The translations under genes were made by a program, and so were the position numbers. Source: Butyrivibrio sp. AC2005 (GTDB taxonomy: Bacteria > Bacillota > Clostridia > Lachnospirales > Lachnospiraceae). From it: DNA of 64,000 nucleotides. The notes beneath the pieces are model-generated. The model searched no databases. It was given only the letters and a program-made list of their open reading frames with translations, and had not been told where the DNA came from. Positions within the stretch are counted from its first letter, which is position 1. The number at the start of each line of letters is the position of its first letter. The stretch spans positions 1 to 64,000 of the forward strand of contig NZ_AUJI01000018.1 in the NCBI RefSeq assembly GCF_000424145.1, in the 5' to 3' direction. Positions 8,262-16,621 of the stretch are shown here, one piece after another.

Positions 8262-9781
8262 ATGAACAACTATCAGTATGAATTCATTACAACTCTACAG
8301 TACCGCGTCAAGAATCTTCAGGCACAGGTTGATGCCTTCAAGAATGGATCAAAGTATCTGCAGATGGATGCTCAGTATAAGAGCATGCTTCATACTGAAG
8401 AATGCCGCATACACAAACTTGAAGTTGAGCTGTCCAAGGCTCACGCACAGACTATAGATGTCAGAAATAAATGGTGGGACACCATTGAAGATGTCTACAA
8501 GGATCATCAGAAAGAAATCGCTGCTAAAGATGCCAGGATCAGAGCGCTCGAGAAGCGCATCATCCTGGTGGAGCAGCAGCGAGATGCTGCCCTGGACAAG
8601 GTTGCCGAACAAAGACGTGAATTATATGAAGTAAAAACTAAGCTCGAAGAAGAACAGGGAAAAAATCTTAAACTGACGGCTCAGATCAACAGAGATTATG
8701 AAAACTCTTCTAAACCATCCTCCCAGTCTCCCAATCACAAGAAAATATCCAACAGCAGAGAAAAAAGCGGCAGGCGTCCAGGCGGTCAGCCTGGGCACAA
8801 AGGCCACGGCCGGAAAAAGCAGGCTGTATCAGAGCCAGTTATTATGCTGCCTCCACCGGAAGAAGTACTCGAAGATCCTGACTTCAAGAAAACCGGCAAA
8901 GTCATCCGTAAACAGATGATAAATCTGAGGTTCTTCTTGGATGTAAACGAATACGCTGCTGAAGTCTACTATAATTCAAAAACGGGCGAAAGATGCCATG
9001 CGCAGTTCCCTGAAGGATATGCCAATGACGTAAACTATGGCGGCAGTGTCAAAGCACTTGCATTCATCCTTAATAATGAATGCTGTGTCTCCATAGACAA
9101 GACCATAAAGCTTATTTCAGATCTCACTGACGGAAAGCTGAGCATTTCAAAAGGTATGGTCAATGGTCTTTCCAAAGAATTCTCCATGAAAACGGATAAG
9201 GAAAAGAAAGAGCTTTTTGCATCACTGATGCAAAAGCCTGTACTCCATACAGATAACACCAATGCCAGAAGCAATGGAAGCAGTCGATTTGTATTTATTG
9301 TTGCTGCTCCGGATGGGACTGCCCAGTATTATTTCAGGGAAAACAAAGGCCATGCAGGAATAAAAGATACCCCTGTCGACCTTAACCAGTCAGCGATATT
9401 CATCCATGACCATGACACCACCTTTTATAATTATGGCAGTGGCCATCAGGAATGTATTGCTCATATCCTGAGATACTGTAAAGACAGTATACAGAATGAG
9501 CCTGACCGGAAATGGAATAAGAAGATGTATAAACTTCTGCGGGAGATGGTTCATTACCGAAATGGTATTGATGAAACCACAGGATTTGATAAAAAAACTG
9601 TCATGGCATTTGAAGAAAGATATGACAGCATCCTGGAAGAAGCCCGAGAAGAATACGAATACATTCCACCCAGTAAATACTATAGAGAAGGCTATAACTT
9701 ATACAGACGCATGGCGAAGTATAGGTCCAGCCATCTGCTGTTTTTACATGATATAAGAGTTCCGCACAACAATAACATGGC
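8262..9781 (+). pseudogene. IS66 transposase (TnpC), 5' part, interrupted
   Basis: About 507 codons of an IS66 DDE transposase. A long N-terminal coiled coil (about residues 1-150) is followed by SSKPSSQSP and GRRPGGQPGHKGHGR (zinc/linker region typical of IS66), then the DDE core with LHTDNTNAR (first Asp), KGHAG and HDHDT. The gene should continue NNNMAERLLRAYKRK, but after NNNMA the sequence switches to the RIT element at 9782. The read-through frame then adds 16 foreign residues before a stop at 9833. The missing 3' part is at 13935-14121. Confidence 0.92.
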
Positions 9782-9863
9782 GTTATGCGAACCTTTTGTT
9801 TATGCGAACTTTTCTGCTGATACTAATTACTAACTTTATTGCATTCAGAAAAGTTCGCATAAA
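9782..9863. repeat. Left end of RIT: terminal inverted repeat and hairpin
   Basis: The 31-bp terminal repeat (9782-9812) contains two GTTATGCGAAC/TTTATGCGAAC units. The inner unit pairs with a downstream inverted copy to form a perfect 18-bp stem (9799-9816 with 9846-9863) around a 29-base loop. Confidence 0.85.
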
Positions 9864-9868
9864 TTTTT

Positions 9869-10900
9869 TTATCTTAACCCACACAGTTTTGATAATTCAT
9901 CCTCATGTCCAGCCCATAATGGCTTCTTGTCAGCATCAGATTGTGTCCCAGCTTCCATTGCCTTCCGTAGCTGCTCAAGTGAAGGAAATGCATAATGATC
10001 CTTTGTAGTCTCAACAGAACTGTGTCCGAGAAATCTTGAAACTAATTCAATAGGGGTTCCATTCTGATATAAGCCACTGGCCCGACTCCTTCTTAAGAGA
10101 TGAGGATATACAGAAATGGATTTCTCATCATTACCAGAAAGCCTTTCGGCGTATTTTTTGATCATCTTCTGTACATTCCTATGAGACATAGGCTTTGTGA
10201 TTCCCTTGATTGTCGTATAAATCAGAGGTTTTTTCAGGTCATTTTTATCAGGATGATACTGTTCCAGGTAGGCTTCAAGCAAAGAAGAAGTTCTCTGATC
10301 CAACGAAACTTTTCTTTCTTTGTTACCTTTGCCATGTATGAGAAGATATGTAAATCCATCATTGTGATAAATGTCTCCTCTTGTCAGAGACAGAAGTTCT
10401 TCAAGCCTAATGGCTGCATCAAATAGTAGGGACATGATAATTGTATCCCTCAACCCTTTTTTCGATGCAGGTGGTTGGTCAAGCAGGCAGCTTATCGCCT
10501 TTTCATCAAGTATGTCTCTCTGCACTTTAGGAACTTTGCTAAATGGCACCGATGCAGTTGATATATAAGTCTGCAGTAGAGAGATATCACATCCGTATGA
10601 ATACTTTATGTATGTTTTTATTGTCGCAAGTCTATGATTTATGCTTGCCGGTTCGTATTTCAGCTCGGATGACAAGTATTCTTTATAACCCAGCAGGAAG
10701 TTATAAGTACAGTCAGTATATAGAAAGCTTAAAATATCCTTGCCGGTTGTTAGCACATATCTTTTGAATACGGTAAGTGAATCCCGATAGGATTCCCTTG
10801 TTTTTTCACTTCGTCCACACTGTTTTACAAGATAAACATCCAAAAAATCAGAGGTTCTTGAGAAAAACAGTCTGTCCGGTAAAATATCCTTATGCCCCAT
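9869..10900 (-). CDS. Tyrosine recombinase, third of the RIT trio
   Basis: 343 residues with an N-terminal SAM-like DNA-binding domain (about 10-110) and a phage-integrase catalytic domain. Catalytic residues are visible: Arg in AAIRLEELLSLTRGD, HLLRRSRASG (HxxR), LGHSSVETTKDHYA (H and nucleophilic Tyr). It overlaps the second recombinase gene by 11 nt and is the last gene of the unit. RIT recombinases act together to move the element by DNA strand exchange; how tasks are divided is not known to me. Confidence 0.9.
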   Translation of the reverse strand: MGHKDILPDRLFFSRTSDFLDVYLVKQCGRSEKTRESYRDSLTVFKRYVLTTGKDILSFLYTDCTYNFLLGYKEYLSSELKYEPASINHRLATIKTYIKYSYGCDISLLQTYISTASVPFSKVPKVQRDILDEKAISCLLDQPPASKKGLRDTIIMSLLFDAAIRLEELLSLTRGDIYHNDGFTYLLIHGKGNKERKVSLDQRTSSLLEAYLEQYHPDKNDLKKPLIYTTIKGITKPMSHRNVQKMIKKYAERLSGNDEKSISVYPHLLRRSRASGLYQNGTPIELVSRFLGHSSVETTKDHYAFPSLEQLRKAMEAGTQSDADKKPLWAGHEDELSKLCGLR

Positions 10901-11873
10901 ATTTACTTACCTCCGGGAGTACCCTGCCGACAATGCGGTCTTTCCTGCGAATGATAATGTTAGCTTCTTCACTTAAATGATAGTAATACAATGATTCTTC
11001 AACACCACTATGACCAAGGTATTTACTTAGATAAGGGAGCATTTCATCAAACGACAGGCCGGACTCAAGCCATGAGTTCATTCTGTCCACCACAAAGCTA
11101 TGGCGAAGGCTGTGTACCGTTGGCTTCTTATTAGTGCGTGCAGCGTGCTGAGTTCCAGACCATACCCTGTTGAAGCGACTATCAAGAGTTGATTTGTGTA
11201 TGTGCTTTGAGGGATCCGGTGATGGAAAAAACCAATCCGGAATAAAACCAAGAGTGTCAGACAGATATTTTTGGTATTGTATCAGAAGCTCCTGCATATC
11301 GTCAGTAAGATAAACAAGACGATCTTTTCTGCCTTTTGAATGATATATTTCAAGGAAGCCTCTATCGAGAGCAACGTGTTCGGTTCTTAGGCAGCATGCT
11401 TCTGAATTACGCATGCCACAGCTATATAACAGTCTGAATATAACCCTGTATTCATTCCATGCTCTCCATGCATAAGTAGCAGTAACTTTGGGAGTATCAT
11501 TATCCAGGGAAATGAAGAAATCGTTTATCTCTTCCGAACTGAGAAAATGAGGTACAGGATATCCCTTACTGACACTTTCTACAGGTATATATGCATTTAT
11601 TCCAAGTCCGTTCATGTAAAGAGCCAGCTGTCTGATAAAGGAGATTCGTTGACCATGATAACTCGGACTTTCATCAGGGAGAGTTTTTAACCATTCCTCA
11701 AGGAAATCTCGGTCAAAGCATGGATTTTCTAATCCGTGGATAATGCAGTAATTATCAAATTCATTTAGCAGGTATTCTTCAAATACATAGCTGAATCCCA
11801 TAGAACGTTTTTCTTCTAATAATCCGGAAATGTAATCCGCCACGACACTTTTTCTTAAATAATCCTTATGCAT
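10890..11873 (-). CDS. Tyrosine recombinase, second of the RIT trio
   Basis: 327 residues. Catalytic-domain motifs are YSCGMRNSEACCLR (Arg), HSLRHSFVVDR (HxxR), and YLGHSGVEESLYYYH (H, Tyr). The N-terminal domain of about 110 residues is of the core-binding type. It overlaps the first gene by 8 nt and the third by 11 nt, so translation of the three is coupled. All active-site residues look intact, so the trio may still be functional although the host IS66 is broken. Confidence 0.9.
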   Translation of the reverse strand: MHKDYLRKSVVADYISGLLEEKRSMGFSYVFEEYLLNEFDNYCIIHGLENPCFDRDFLEEWLKTLPDESPSYHGQRISFIRQLALYMNGLGINAYIPVESVSKGYPVPHFLSSEEINDFFISLDNDTPKVTATYAWRAWNEYRVIFRLLYSCGMRNSEACCLRTEHVALDRGFLEIYHSKGRKDRLVYLTDDMQELLIQYQKYLSDTLGFIPDWFFPSPDPSKHIHKSTLDSRFNRVWSGTQHAARTNKKPTVHSLRHSFVVDRMNSWLESGLSFDEMLPYLSKYLGHSGVEESLYYYHLSEEANIIIRRKDRIVGRVLPEVSKYGA

Positions 11874-13773
11874 TTCGGAATCCTCCTTTCATGGTAATCC
11901 CGGATTCTGAAAGAGAAATAGGACAAAGGCGCATACGCTCTTCATCCAGGGATATATATTTTTTAACAGTTTCATCTGTTGTATGTCCTATAAGATAGGC
12001 TACTTCAGTGTATCCCACATGATTTCTGAACCTTTCTGTTGCATATGTTTTGCGTGTGATGTGAAAACCATAGCCGTCATCACGCCCCTCTGGAAATACC
12101 TTTTGAATTATTCTTCTACAGATATTTCTTTTTACCCTGCCATAAGGAGCTTTATGCACTATAAATACATATTTACTCTTGCTATCCGGCCTGCCTTCAG
12201 TTATGTAACGATATAATGCATTACCGACTTCTACTGGCATTGGCAGTACTCTTTCTACCGAAGTCTTTTTCTGTATGAAGCGTATTGCTCCTAATCTCCA
12301 GTTAATCTGTTCAAAGGTAAGTTCGGTTATGTCAGAGCCTCTTAAACCCATTTTTAACCCTATCAATGCAATGGCATGGTTTCTTAGGCCGAGAGAATAA
12401 TCTTCATCTATGTAGTTTTCTAAAGCATACGATTCATCAGGGGTAAGTGTTTTTACGATTTTTGTAGACGGTGCATGAACGCATGGAAGAGCATTTCCAA
12501 GAAAGTAGTTGTCAGTATAGCAGTTATCAGCAAGATAAAAGAGAAATTTTCGAATTCTTACATTATAAGCATTCTTGCCCTCCGGGGTAGAATGGATATC
12601 TGAGATATTGAATCTTTTCAATAATTCTGGTGTAATCTCACTAAAAGAAGATATACCATTATCAACAATAAAAAAACAGAATCTTGTAATCGATGAGCGA
12701 TACATACAGACAGTAGATGCTGCAAGATTGTCACGTTCTTTCTGTAATAAAAACTGATCAAGAGTTCTTCGGCACCAGTCAGGAAGTCCATCACAAAGAA
12801 GGGGTCTATGGATGAAATAGTGGGTTGCGATTATGGTTCCTTCTTTAGTGAACACCTCAAAAAGAGCAAATATCCTGCGTGCCATATATTTGTTTTTCTT
12901 AAAGCAAAAATCACCTTTTTCATTGAACCATTCGTTTACAAGTTTTGGATCATACCCAAGCTGATTCATGTCAAGGAACAGATAGAGCAGATCAAGCGCT
13001 GTTCTGGCTGTAGTTCTCATTGTATCTGCATATCCGAGATTTTCTAATTCCATACAAAAGTCCAAAGATGCAGTATAGAACTCGTCCGGAGAAAAATCCG
13101 TGAGGCATGAAGTGCCTATTGCATTGATATATGATGCGGTTTTATTGGAAAAATCCCTGAGCATAAAAACTTTTTCTGCATGGTTCATAAAAAGGAGCAT
13201 TGAAAAGCCAATAGGGCAGGCACCTTTCTTTGAAAGCCATCTGAGAAAGTTTGCAATGGTGCCCTTATACATGCCATAATCGGCTTTGGAGAGTCGCTTT
13301 AACGCTGTTGCATGAAACGAAAGAACATCTGTATATGTCATTTCGCTTATTTCAGAATGCTGATGTTCAACCTGCATGTATTCAAGGAAATATTTGCACC
13401 GGATACGGATATTTGGCAGATGCTTTTTACTATATTTGCCGGATATGTCGGACAGGTAATCGGAAACAGCACCACTGAACTGCTCTGAGAGTATCATACT
13501 TTGTATTCGATTGGCAAAGCTCACATGCCCATATTTATAAACATCATCAAGCTGGCGAATTGCTTTGCCATATGTCTGGATTGTATTGGTGCACAGCGAT
13601 AATTGAGAAAGCCATTCTTTTGCTACATCCAATGAATATGAAATTGAATTATCATGCAGGAATTTTCCAAGCTTTGAAAGACAAGAATGAGAAAGACAGC
13701 ATAAAGTTGGACTAGCATTATTCTCTGACAGATATTTCAAAACAATAGAAGAATTGGTCTGGAAAACATCCAT
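11866..13773 (-). CDS. Large tyrosine recombinase, first of the RIT trio
   Basis: 635 residues, about twice the usual integrase length, as in the large member of RIT trios and in TnpB of Tn554. The C-terminal catalytic domain shows LKMGLRGSDITELTF (Arg), HITRKTYATERF (HxxR), and IGHTTDETVKKYISL (H, Tyr). The N-terminal 400 residues are helical and probably contain extra DNA-binding or multimerisation domains. An AAGGAGGTGA site precedes the ATG. The promoter must lie between 13774 and the right hairpin at about 13823. Confidence 0.9.
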   Translation of the reverse strand: MDVFQTNSSIVLKYLSENNASPTLCCLSHSCLSKLGKFLHDNSISYSLDVAKEWLSQLSLCTNTIQTYGKAIRQLDDVYKYGHVSFANRIQSMILSEQFSGAVSDYLSDISGKYSKKHLPNIRIRCKYFLEYMQVEHQHSEISEMTYTDVLSFHATALKRLSKADYGMYKGTIANFLRWLSKKGACPIGFSMLLFMNHAEKVFMLRDFSNKTASYINAIGTSCLTDFSPDEFYTASLDFCMELENLGYADTMRTTARTALDLLYLFLDMNQLGYDPKLVNEWFNEKGDFCFKKNKYMARRIFALFEVFTKEGTIIATHYFIHRPLLCDGLPDWCRRTLDQFLLQKERDNLAASTVCMYRSSITRFCFFIVDNGISSFSEITPELLKRFNISDIHSTPEGKNAYNVRIRKFLFYLADNCYTDNYFLGNALPCVHAPSTKIVKTLTPDESYALENYIDEDYSLGLRNHAIALIGLKMGLRGSDITELTFEQINWRLGAIRFIQKKTSVERVLPMPVEVGNALYRYITEGRPDSKSKYVFIVHKAPYGRVKRNICRRIIQKVFPEGRDDGYGFHITRKTYATERFRNHVGYTEVAYLIGHTTDETVKKYISLDEERMRLCPISLSESGITMKGGFRNA

Positions 13774-13822
13774 GAAATCACCTCCTTCGAAATAGGATAA
13801 ACTGGTGATTTCATTCTCTCAT

Positions 13823-13934
13823 TTTATGCGAACTTTTTCATGATTTCATAAGACAGTTTGTGCTGTAACTTAGAAAGTTCGCATAAACAAAAGGTTCGCA
13901 TAACGCCATTTATGCGGAATTCCGCATAAATGGC
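13823..13934. repeat. Right end of RIT: hairpin, inverted repeat and palindromic junction
   Basis: A 14-bp stem (13823-13836 with 13874-13887) mirrors the left hairpin. The 31-bp terminal repeat is 13874-13904. It is followed by a perfect 30-bp palindrome (13905-13934) with GCCAT at its left edge, GGAATTCC at its centre and ATGGC at its right edge; the ATGGC is also the duplicated target. The left end has no such palindrome, so the ends are asymmetric. Confidence 0.8.
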
Positions 13935-14121
13935 GGAACGTCTTTTGCGTGCCTATAAACGCAAGCAACACCAAGTCATGAGTTTCCGCTCGGATGCGAG
14001 CATTGATTACCTTTGTCAGAGCATGAGCATGCTTCTGTCATTAAGACAGGATTCAGAATCCAGCGTATATGACAGTGTATCGAAGATCTTCGATAGACAA
14101 AAGGCCGGTAGATCGACTTGA
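13935..14121 (+). pseudogene. IS66 transposase, 3' part
   Basis: Continues the transposase frame exactly after the RIT insert: ERLLRAYKRKQHQVMSFRSD, then ASIDYLCQSMSMLLSLRQDS, ending KAGRST and a TGA stop at 14119-14121. The E of AERL corresponds to the third catalytic acid of the DDE triad. Removing the insert plus one ATGGC copy restores a transposase of about 568 residues. ATGGC at the junction gives this fragment a chance ATG at 13930, but no ribosome binding site. Confidence 0.9.
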
Positions 14122-14146
14122 TGAATCAAGTGTAGTCTACCGGTCT
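14102..14146 (+). terminator. Hairpin at the 3' end of the IS66 transposase
   Basis: GGCCGGTAGA near 14103 pairs with TCTACCGGTC near 14135-14144, with a further CGACTTG/CAAGTGTAG pairing inside. It starts before the stop codon. It probably ends transposase transcription, although the T-run is weak. Confidence 0.5.
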
Positions 14147-14177
14147 TCGTATCTCAAGCTAGGGTCTGAACTGTAAC

Positions 14178-14185
14178 GTGTAAAC
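14178..14185. repeat. Right target-site duplication of the IS66 element
   Basis: GTGTAAAC, identical to 7779-7786. Confidence 0.85.
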
Positions 14186-14536
14186 CTAGATAATTACTTT
14201 TTTTTCAGAATCTATAAATTTCTTCTAAATTCGTTTTTCTGCTTTTAAATAGAAAAATCTCAAAAAGTATGAATTTCTCCCTTTTGAAATTTTATTTCCC
14301 ATTCAAGTCCATCCATGCATTATATTCAATGAATAATCTTAAATACGTGTAAAACAATTCTTTTACGCCAGCCTAAGATATCCAATTCAACCGCCCTACT
14401 ATTAATTGAAGAAGTTATCTAGACTTTTGCCTAACATTAATTGAAATAGTTATCACATGTCGGTTTAACAAAAACTATAAAATGTTTAATGGACGAGTTC
14501 TGAAAGAGCGGTCTCATAAAACCGAAGCTGAAAAAT
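14186..14536. other. AT-rich intergenic stretch
   Basis: No gene supported. A short element resembling TTAATTGAA-N-AGTTATC occurs twice (about 14402-14421 and 14435-14454). Nothing else is recognisable. Confidence 0.5.
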
Positions 14537-15343
14537 TTATCTCAAATCTTCAGCTTCTAGTTCATATGAACACTCGTCTTTATAATTCATTTTATAAAGC
14601 CCTATTTTCTTTGCACCTATTTTTTCTTTTATTTTTTCAATATCCTTTTGGTCTATATTAATACCCAGATAAATGTTTTTTATTTTGCAAGGTATTACTA
14701 CAGCCTTTTTCGCCAATATAATTTCATAATTATCGTCATAACTACTATCGTCATAGTATGCATAGTTTACAGGAATAGATTCTTCCTTTCTGTCATACTC
14801 ATTTTTACAGTGGTATGTCATTGTAATACGATCTTTCGGCTCTATTTTGTAAATAGCACGGATTTCTCTTTCATACTCCCAATCTAATGACTTATACATT
14901 AAAATTTCAGTTAGGTAATTTTTGATATCATCACTTATAGTTGGTATTTCGGGCACATACGATACAGTATCAATAGTGTATATCTTCTTTTTAATATCCT
15001 GCATATCATACTCTATACATACCCCGCGATGCCCATCTGCATAATGCGCCCACATCAAAGGTTGTTTGTAACATTGAGCCACACATAGAAGTCTATATTC
15101 TTTTACCAATATATCACGAACATCATCACAATTCTCAATATAAGTAAGTGTTTCTTTCTTCCCAATGTTTTCAAAATAATCTTGGCACTCATCAAAAATG
15201 CCCAGTCTTACCACTGCTTCGCATGGATCGTTTAGGTTAGGTATATATGTGAATGCAATTTGCTCGTTTTCAATATTCTTGTATGTGTATTCATTTTTCA
15301 ATGAAAAATATTTATAACAGCTTTTCATCTCATCTATATCCAT
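14537..15343 (-). CDS. DUF2971 family protein
   Basis: 268 residues with the DUF2971 signature MWAHYADGHRGVCIEYD near residue 95-111, followed by VSYVPEIP and a C-terminal EREIRAIYKIE segment. The N-terminal YKYFSLKNEYTYKNI, then FTYIPNLNDPCEA (place for the NDP motif), also fits. The biochemical role of DUF2971 is not established, but the family is common in defence islands. It is the last gene of the WYL-Sel1-HerA-toxin-immunity run; the 57-nt gap allows co-transcription. It could be a further immunity or effector component. Confidence 0.8.
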   Translation of the reverse strand: MDIDEMKSCYKYFSLKNEYTYKNIENEQIAFTYIPNLNDPCEAVVRLGIFDECQDYFENIGKKETLTYIENCDDVRDILVKEYRLLCVAQCYKQPLMWAHYADGHRGVCIEYDMQDIKKKIYTIDTVSYVPEIPTISDDIKNYLTEILMYKSLDWEYEREIRAIYKIEPKDRITMTYHCKNEYDRKEESIPVNYAYYDDSSYDDNYEIILAKKAVVIPCKIKNIYLGINIDQKDIEKIKEKIGAKKIGLYKMNYKDECSYELEAEDLR

Positions 15344-15400
15344 ACCATATTCCCCTATATTATTTCTGGTTAATCTCCAATAGAAAAAGAGCCTCTGGCA

Positions 15401-15775
15401 TTATAAATAAGCATCTACCGGAATTGCTTCCATTTTAGGAGTAAGACATATAGCTATTCCATCTTCAACATTTTCAGTATCATCAAAAAGCATTGCCATA
15501 GTCCCATCTCTATCTATCTTTAATAAAGCTGGTTTATATTTTTTCTCAGCATTTCCATCATAATTCAACAATGCCTCCTCAGTTCTTTTAATCCACTCAT
15601 CTCTATTTCTAAGGAAATCAGAATATGCATTTTCTTGTGCTTCAGTAATTAAATCATTTTCATAGAATGAATCCGCACTTACTGTAATTTTATATCCAAG
15701 CCCGAAAATCACTAATGATAGACTTGTTTCCCAGCCCATATTAAATTTTACTTCTCCGAACACTCTATTGTTCAT
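15401..15775 (-). CDS. Probable immunity protein (DUF6985-like)
   Basis: 124 residues starting MNNRVFGEVKFNMGWETSLS, with a beta-rich N-terminus and the helix ITEAQENAYSDFLRNRDEWI, a layout I associate with DUF6985 proteins. It begins 9 nt after the stop of the WHH nuclease gene on the same strand, which is the classic toxin-immunity arrangement. The role (neutralising the WHH nuclease) is inferred from position; the family name is from memory and less certain. Confidence 0.6.
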   Translation of the reverse strand: MNNRVFGEVKFNMGWETSLSLVIFGLGYKITVSADSFYENDLITEAQENAYSDFLRNRDEWIKRTEEALLNYDGNAEKKYKPALLKIDRDGTMAMLFDDTENVEDGIAICLTPKMEAIPVDAYL

Positions 15776-15784
15776 ATTAGTCTC

Positions 15785-16621
15785 CTATTCTTGAGATCTG
15801 CCTCCATCATGAGGAATATTAGCATGTATTTCATTTGGTACTTTTTGCATGGTTTGCTTATTTTCGCACTCATGCCACGTATAATTATTCGCACTCATCC
15901 ACGCTTTAACATCATACGGAGAACATCCTCGCTGCTCAGCAAGTGCTACATACGCCTTATTGAAATTTCTATTTTTTTCAGCATTGCCTCCTGTTTCAAA
16001 CCCTTCTATCTCTACGGTCCCTCGGGAAATATCGCTAAAGTCAGGGAAGCCATTTTTAAACTCGATACCATCAATCCCATATTTATCAAGCAGCTCCCCC
16101 CATGTTTTATTCTCAGGATTGCTATATGGTTTAGTCCCTTCCTTGCTCTTTTCCGGAGGCACGTATTCTCTATCTGGATGCCATATAGAATTTCCCCTTT
16201 CACCTTCCCACTCTCCATTGCTAAATGGTGTTCTGGGAAGATCCTCATTTAGTCCATTATTCATATCAAGCTTATTTCCCATTTTATCATGAGTTATATC
16301 TTTATCTGAAATAATGCGCCCCCGTTCATCAGTAATATATTTCTGGCCATCTAATTCATATTCAGCATTTGGAGCCAGCTCATCGTTAACCCTATACAAA
16401 GTTCCATTATCATCATAATAAAACTTCTTACCATCTTGTATTTCTTCATGTGGGTTAACTATCGCATCTGTTTCACCAGCATCATTCCCTTGTTTAAAAA
16501 AATCATCAAGGGCTTTCCTTGCCTCATCAGGAATGCTTTCTCCCTCAGGTTTTATGTCTTTGTAGTTTTCTGTTTCAATTTTGAATGTTTCTTTCAGCTC
16601 ATTAACAGGAATTTCACTCAT
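15785..16621 (-). CDS. Polymorphic-toxin-like nuclease, HNH/endonuclease VII fold of the WHH type
   Basis: 278 residues. Start set at the ATG (MSEIPVNELKET) that overlaps the stop of the ATPase gene as TAATG and has AGGAGGT 7 nt upstream. The C-terminal 110 residues carry the toxin domain: KNGFPDFSDISRGTVEIEGF, then NNYTWHECENKQTMQKVPNE and IHANIPHDGG. The WHE ... VP..IH ... HDGG series is the WHH-nuclease signature (Trp-His-Glu plus two His). The middle part is charged and rich in short beta-turn segments typical of linkers in such toxins. No signal peptide was seen. It is predicted to cleave nucleic acid in a target cell or in the host itself. Confidence 0.82.
   Translation of the reverse strand: MSEIPVNELKETFKIETENYKDIKPEGESIPDEARKALDDFFKQGNDAGETDAIVNPHEEIQDGKKFYYDDNGTLYRVNDELAPNAEYELDGQKYITDERGRIISDKDITHDKMGNKLDMNNGLNEDLPRTPFSNGEWEGERGNSIWHPDREYVPPEKSKEGTKPYSNPENKTWGELLDKYGIDGIEFKNGFPDFSDISRGTVEIEGFETGGNAEKNRNFNKAYVALAEQRGCSPYDVKAWMSANNYTWHECENKQTMQKVPNEIHANIPHDGGRSQE

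Larger units (their letters stand above)
9782..13929 (-). mobile_element. Recombinase-in-trio (RIT) element inserted in the IS66 transposase gene
   Basis: Three consecutive overlapping tyrosine recombinase genes on the minus strand lie between 31-bp perfect terminal inverted repeats (9782-9812 and 13874-13904, outermost bases GTTATGCGAACCTTTTG). The insertion point in the transposase reads ATGGC on both sides (9777-9781 and 13930-13934). The right end carries an extra palindrome between the inverted repeat and the ATGGC copy. Three co-oriented, overlapping recombinases of unequal size with inverted ends are the hallmark of RIT elements. Nothing but the recombinases is carried. Confidence 0.85.
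7787..14177 (+). mobile_element. IS66-family insertion sequence, split by a nested RIT element
   Basis: The ends are 17-bp inverted repeats, GTTACAGTTCAGACCCT at 7787-7803 and its reverse complement at 14161-14177, flanked by the 8-bp duplication GTGTAAAC. Inside are a small accessory gene (7957-8253) and the IS66 transposase gene (8262-14121). The latter is interrupted between 9781 and 13930 by a second element. Without the nested insert the element would be about 2.24 kb. Transposition by its own enzyme is presumably abolished by the interruption. Confidence 0.9.

Noticed and set aside
9796..10767. Plus-strand frames over the RIT recombinase genes
   Set aside because: Antisense to three intact tyrosine recombinases with overlapping coding sequences.
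14186..14536. A CRISPR-like or attachment site in the TTAATTGAA repeats
   Set aside because: Only two imperfect copies without regular spacing or flanking integrase target.
15791..16292. Plus-strand frames opposite the WHH nuclease gene
   Set aside because: Antisense to a coding region with a recognised toxin domain; hydrophobic low-quality translations.
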